NCBI GenBank assembly: GCA_964421785.1
Contig: CAYQZG010000006.1
Span: forward strand, 1 to 60,490
DNA from: SKLM01 sp964421785
GTDB lineage: Bacteria; Chloroflexota; Anaerolineae; B4-G1
Length of the DNA: 60,490 bases
Direction: 5' to 3'
Notes under the pieces: model-generated
What the model was told of the DNA's origin: nothing
What the model saw: only the letters and a program-made list of their open reading frames with translations
Databases searched by the model: none
Made by a program: the position numbers and the translations under genes
Shown here: one piece after another, positions 60,467 through 60,490 of the stretch
Layout: every line of letters starts with the position of its first letter
How positions within the stretch are numbered: position 1 is the first letter of the stretch

Positions 60467-60490
60467 TGCCGTCGGGACGACGGCGCTCCA
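60467..60490. repeat. Double-hairpin palindromic element, second copy, truncated
   Basis: These 24 bases are identical to 60368-60391; the window stops before the second hairpin is complete. The copies are 99 bases apart. Confidence 0.75.

Larger units (their letters stand above)
60308..60490 (+). pseudogene. GNAT acetyltransferase start, apparently frameshifted and cut by the window edge
   Basis: GGAGG precedes ATG 60308. Frame 1 begins MMAQGRASKEILDPAYRVQT, which resembles the start of RimJ/RimL-like acetyltransferases. The next expected part, EPTDAALLKAAIDASLEHLR followed by PWMP, lies in another frame. The shift occurs in the palindromic element at 60369-60399. The same 24 bases return at 60467-60490. 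This could be a real insertion, a decaying gene or an assembly error at a contig end. Confidence 0.5.

Noticed and set aside
1..60490. tRNA or rRNA genes
   Set aside because: No T-loop plus acceptor combination or rRNA-like segment was found by eye; a covariance-model scan would be decisive.

Overview
The window looks like one scaffold of a GC-rich (roughly 60 percent), probably anaerobic and possibly thermophilic bacterium, most plausibly a member of the Chloroflexota (Anaerolineae-like). This placement is inference from gene content: two large sensor kinases beside PstS lipoproteins, substrate-binding/VWA and SPFH proteins, a helicase-associated-domain protein, RNase J, a four-subunit 2-oxoacid:ferredoxin oxidoreductase, a tungsten aldehyde oxidoreductase, and a class II photolyase next to an Fe-S photolyase. 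There is no rRNA, tRNA or CRISPR to confirm it. One 100-N scaffolding gap lies in a tandem repeat, and the right end stops inside a repeated palindrome, so both look like assembly limits.

Region 1 (1-24394) is phosphate biology. It begins with the tail of a PstS-like protein and a strong terminator. Three promoters then carry TTAACA-like hexamers at exact 11-bp steps, a Pho-box architecture. They drive (i) a histidine kinase, (ii) a PAP2-type membrane protein leading into a second kinase and an overlapping PstS lipoprotein, and (iii) a long unit: SPFH protein, membrane-anchored solute-binding protein, solute-binding/VWA lipoprotein, coiled-coil membrane protein, pstC-pstA-pstB, two arsenate-reductase-like proteins and phoU. 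A second pst set (pstS, pstC, pstA and two pstB-like ATPases) follows under an ordinary promoter. Its two ATPases carry complementary motif losses that predict an asymmetric heterodimer. SurE lies inside the region; a nitrilase-family amidase and an inositol-monophosphatase-family enzyme close it.

Region 2 (24395-43134) is mainly central metabolism and housekeeping: porGDAB, a MATE/ANKH-like transporter, a Cys-rich miniprotein, a DeoR regulator with an orphan sugar-type ABC ATPase, cofactor-independent phosphoglycerate mutase, rsmG, a minus-strand ygeY-like/psuG/recF operon, RNase J behind a structured leader, larE, and a minus-strand helicase-associated-domain protein.

Region 3 (43135-60490) holds a DUF1232 protein, a tungsten aldehyde:ferredoxin oxidoreductase with a long leader, a GH25 lysozyme lacking a signal peptide, an HDAC-like deacetylase, a DUF3243 protein and an SDR. 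A tightly packed run follows: Fe-S photolyase, class II photolyase, FMN-type oxidase, rifampin-phosphotransferase-like dikinase, MscS channel, secreted glycosidase-like protein and UppP. A broken GNAT gene ends the window. A short repeat with the core GTAGCTCYGCGGC recurs in four intergenic regions, and a related AAGCTTTGCGGCAG pair lies in a fifth.
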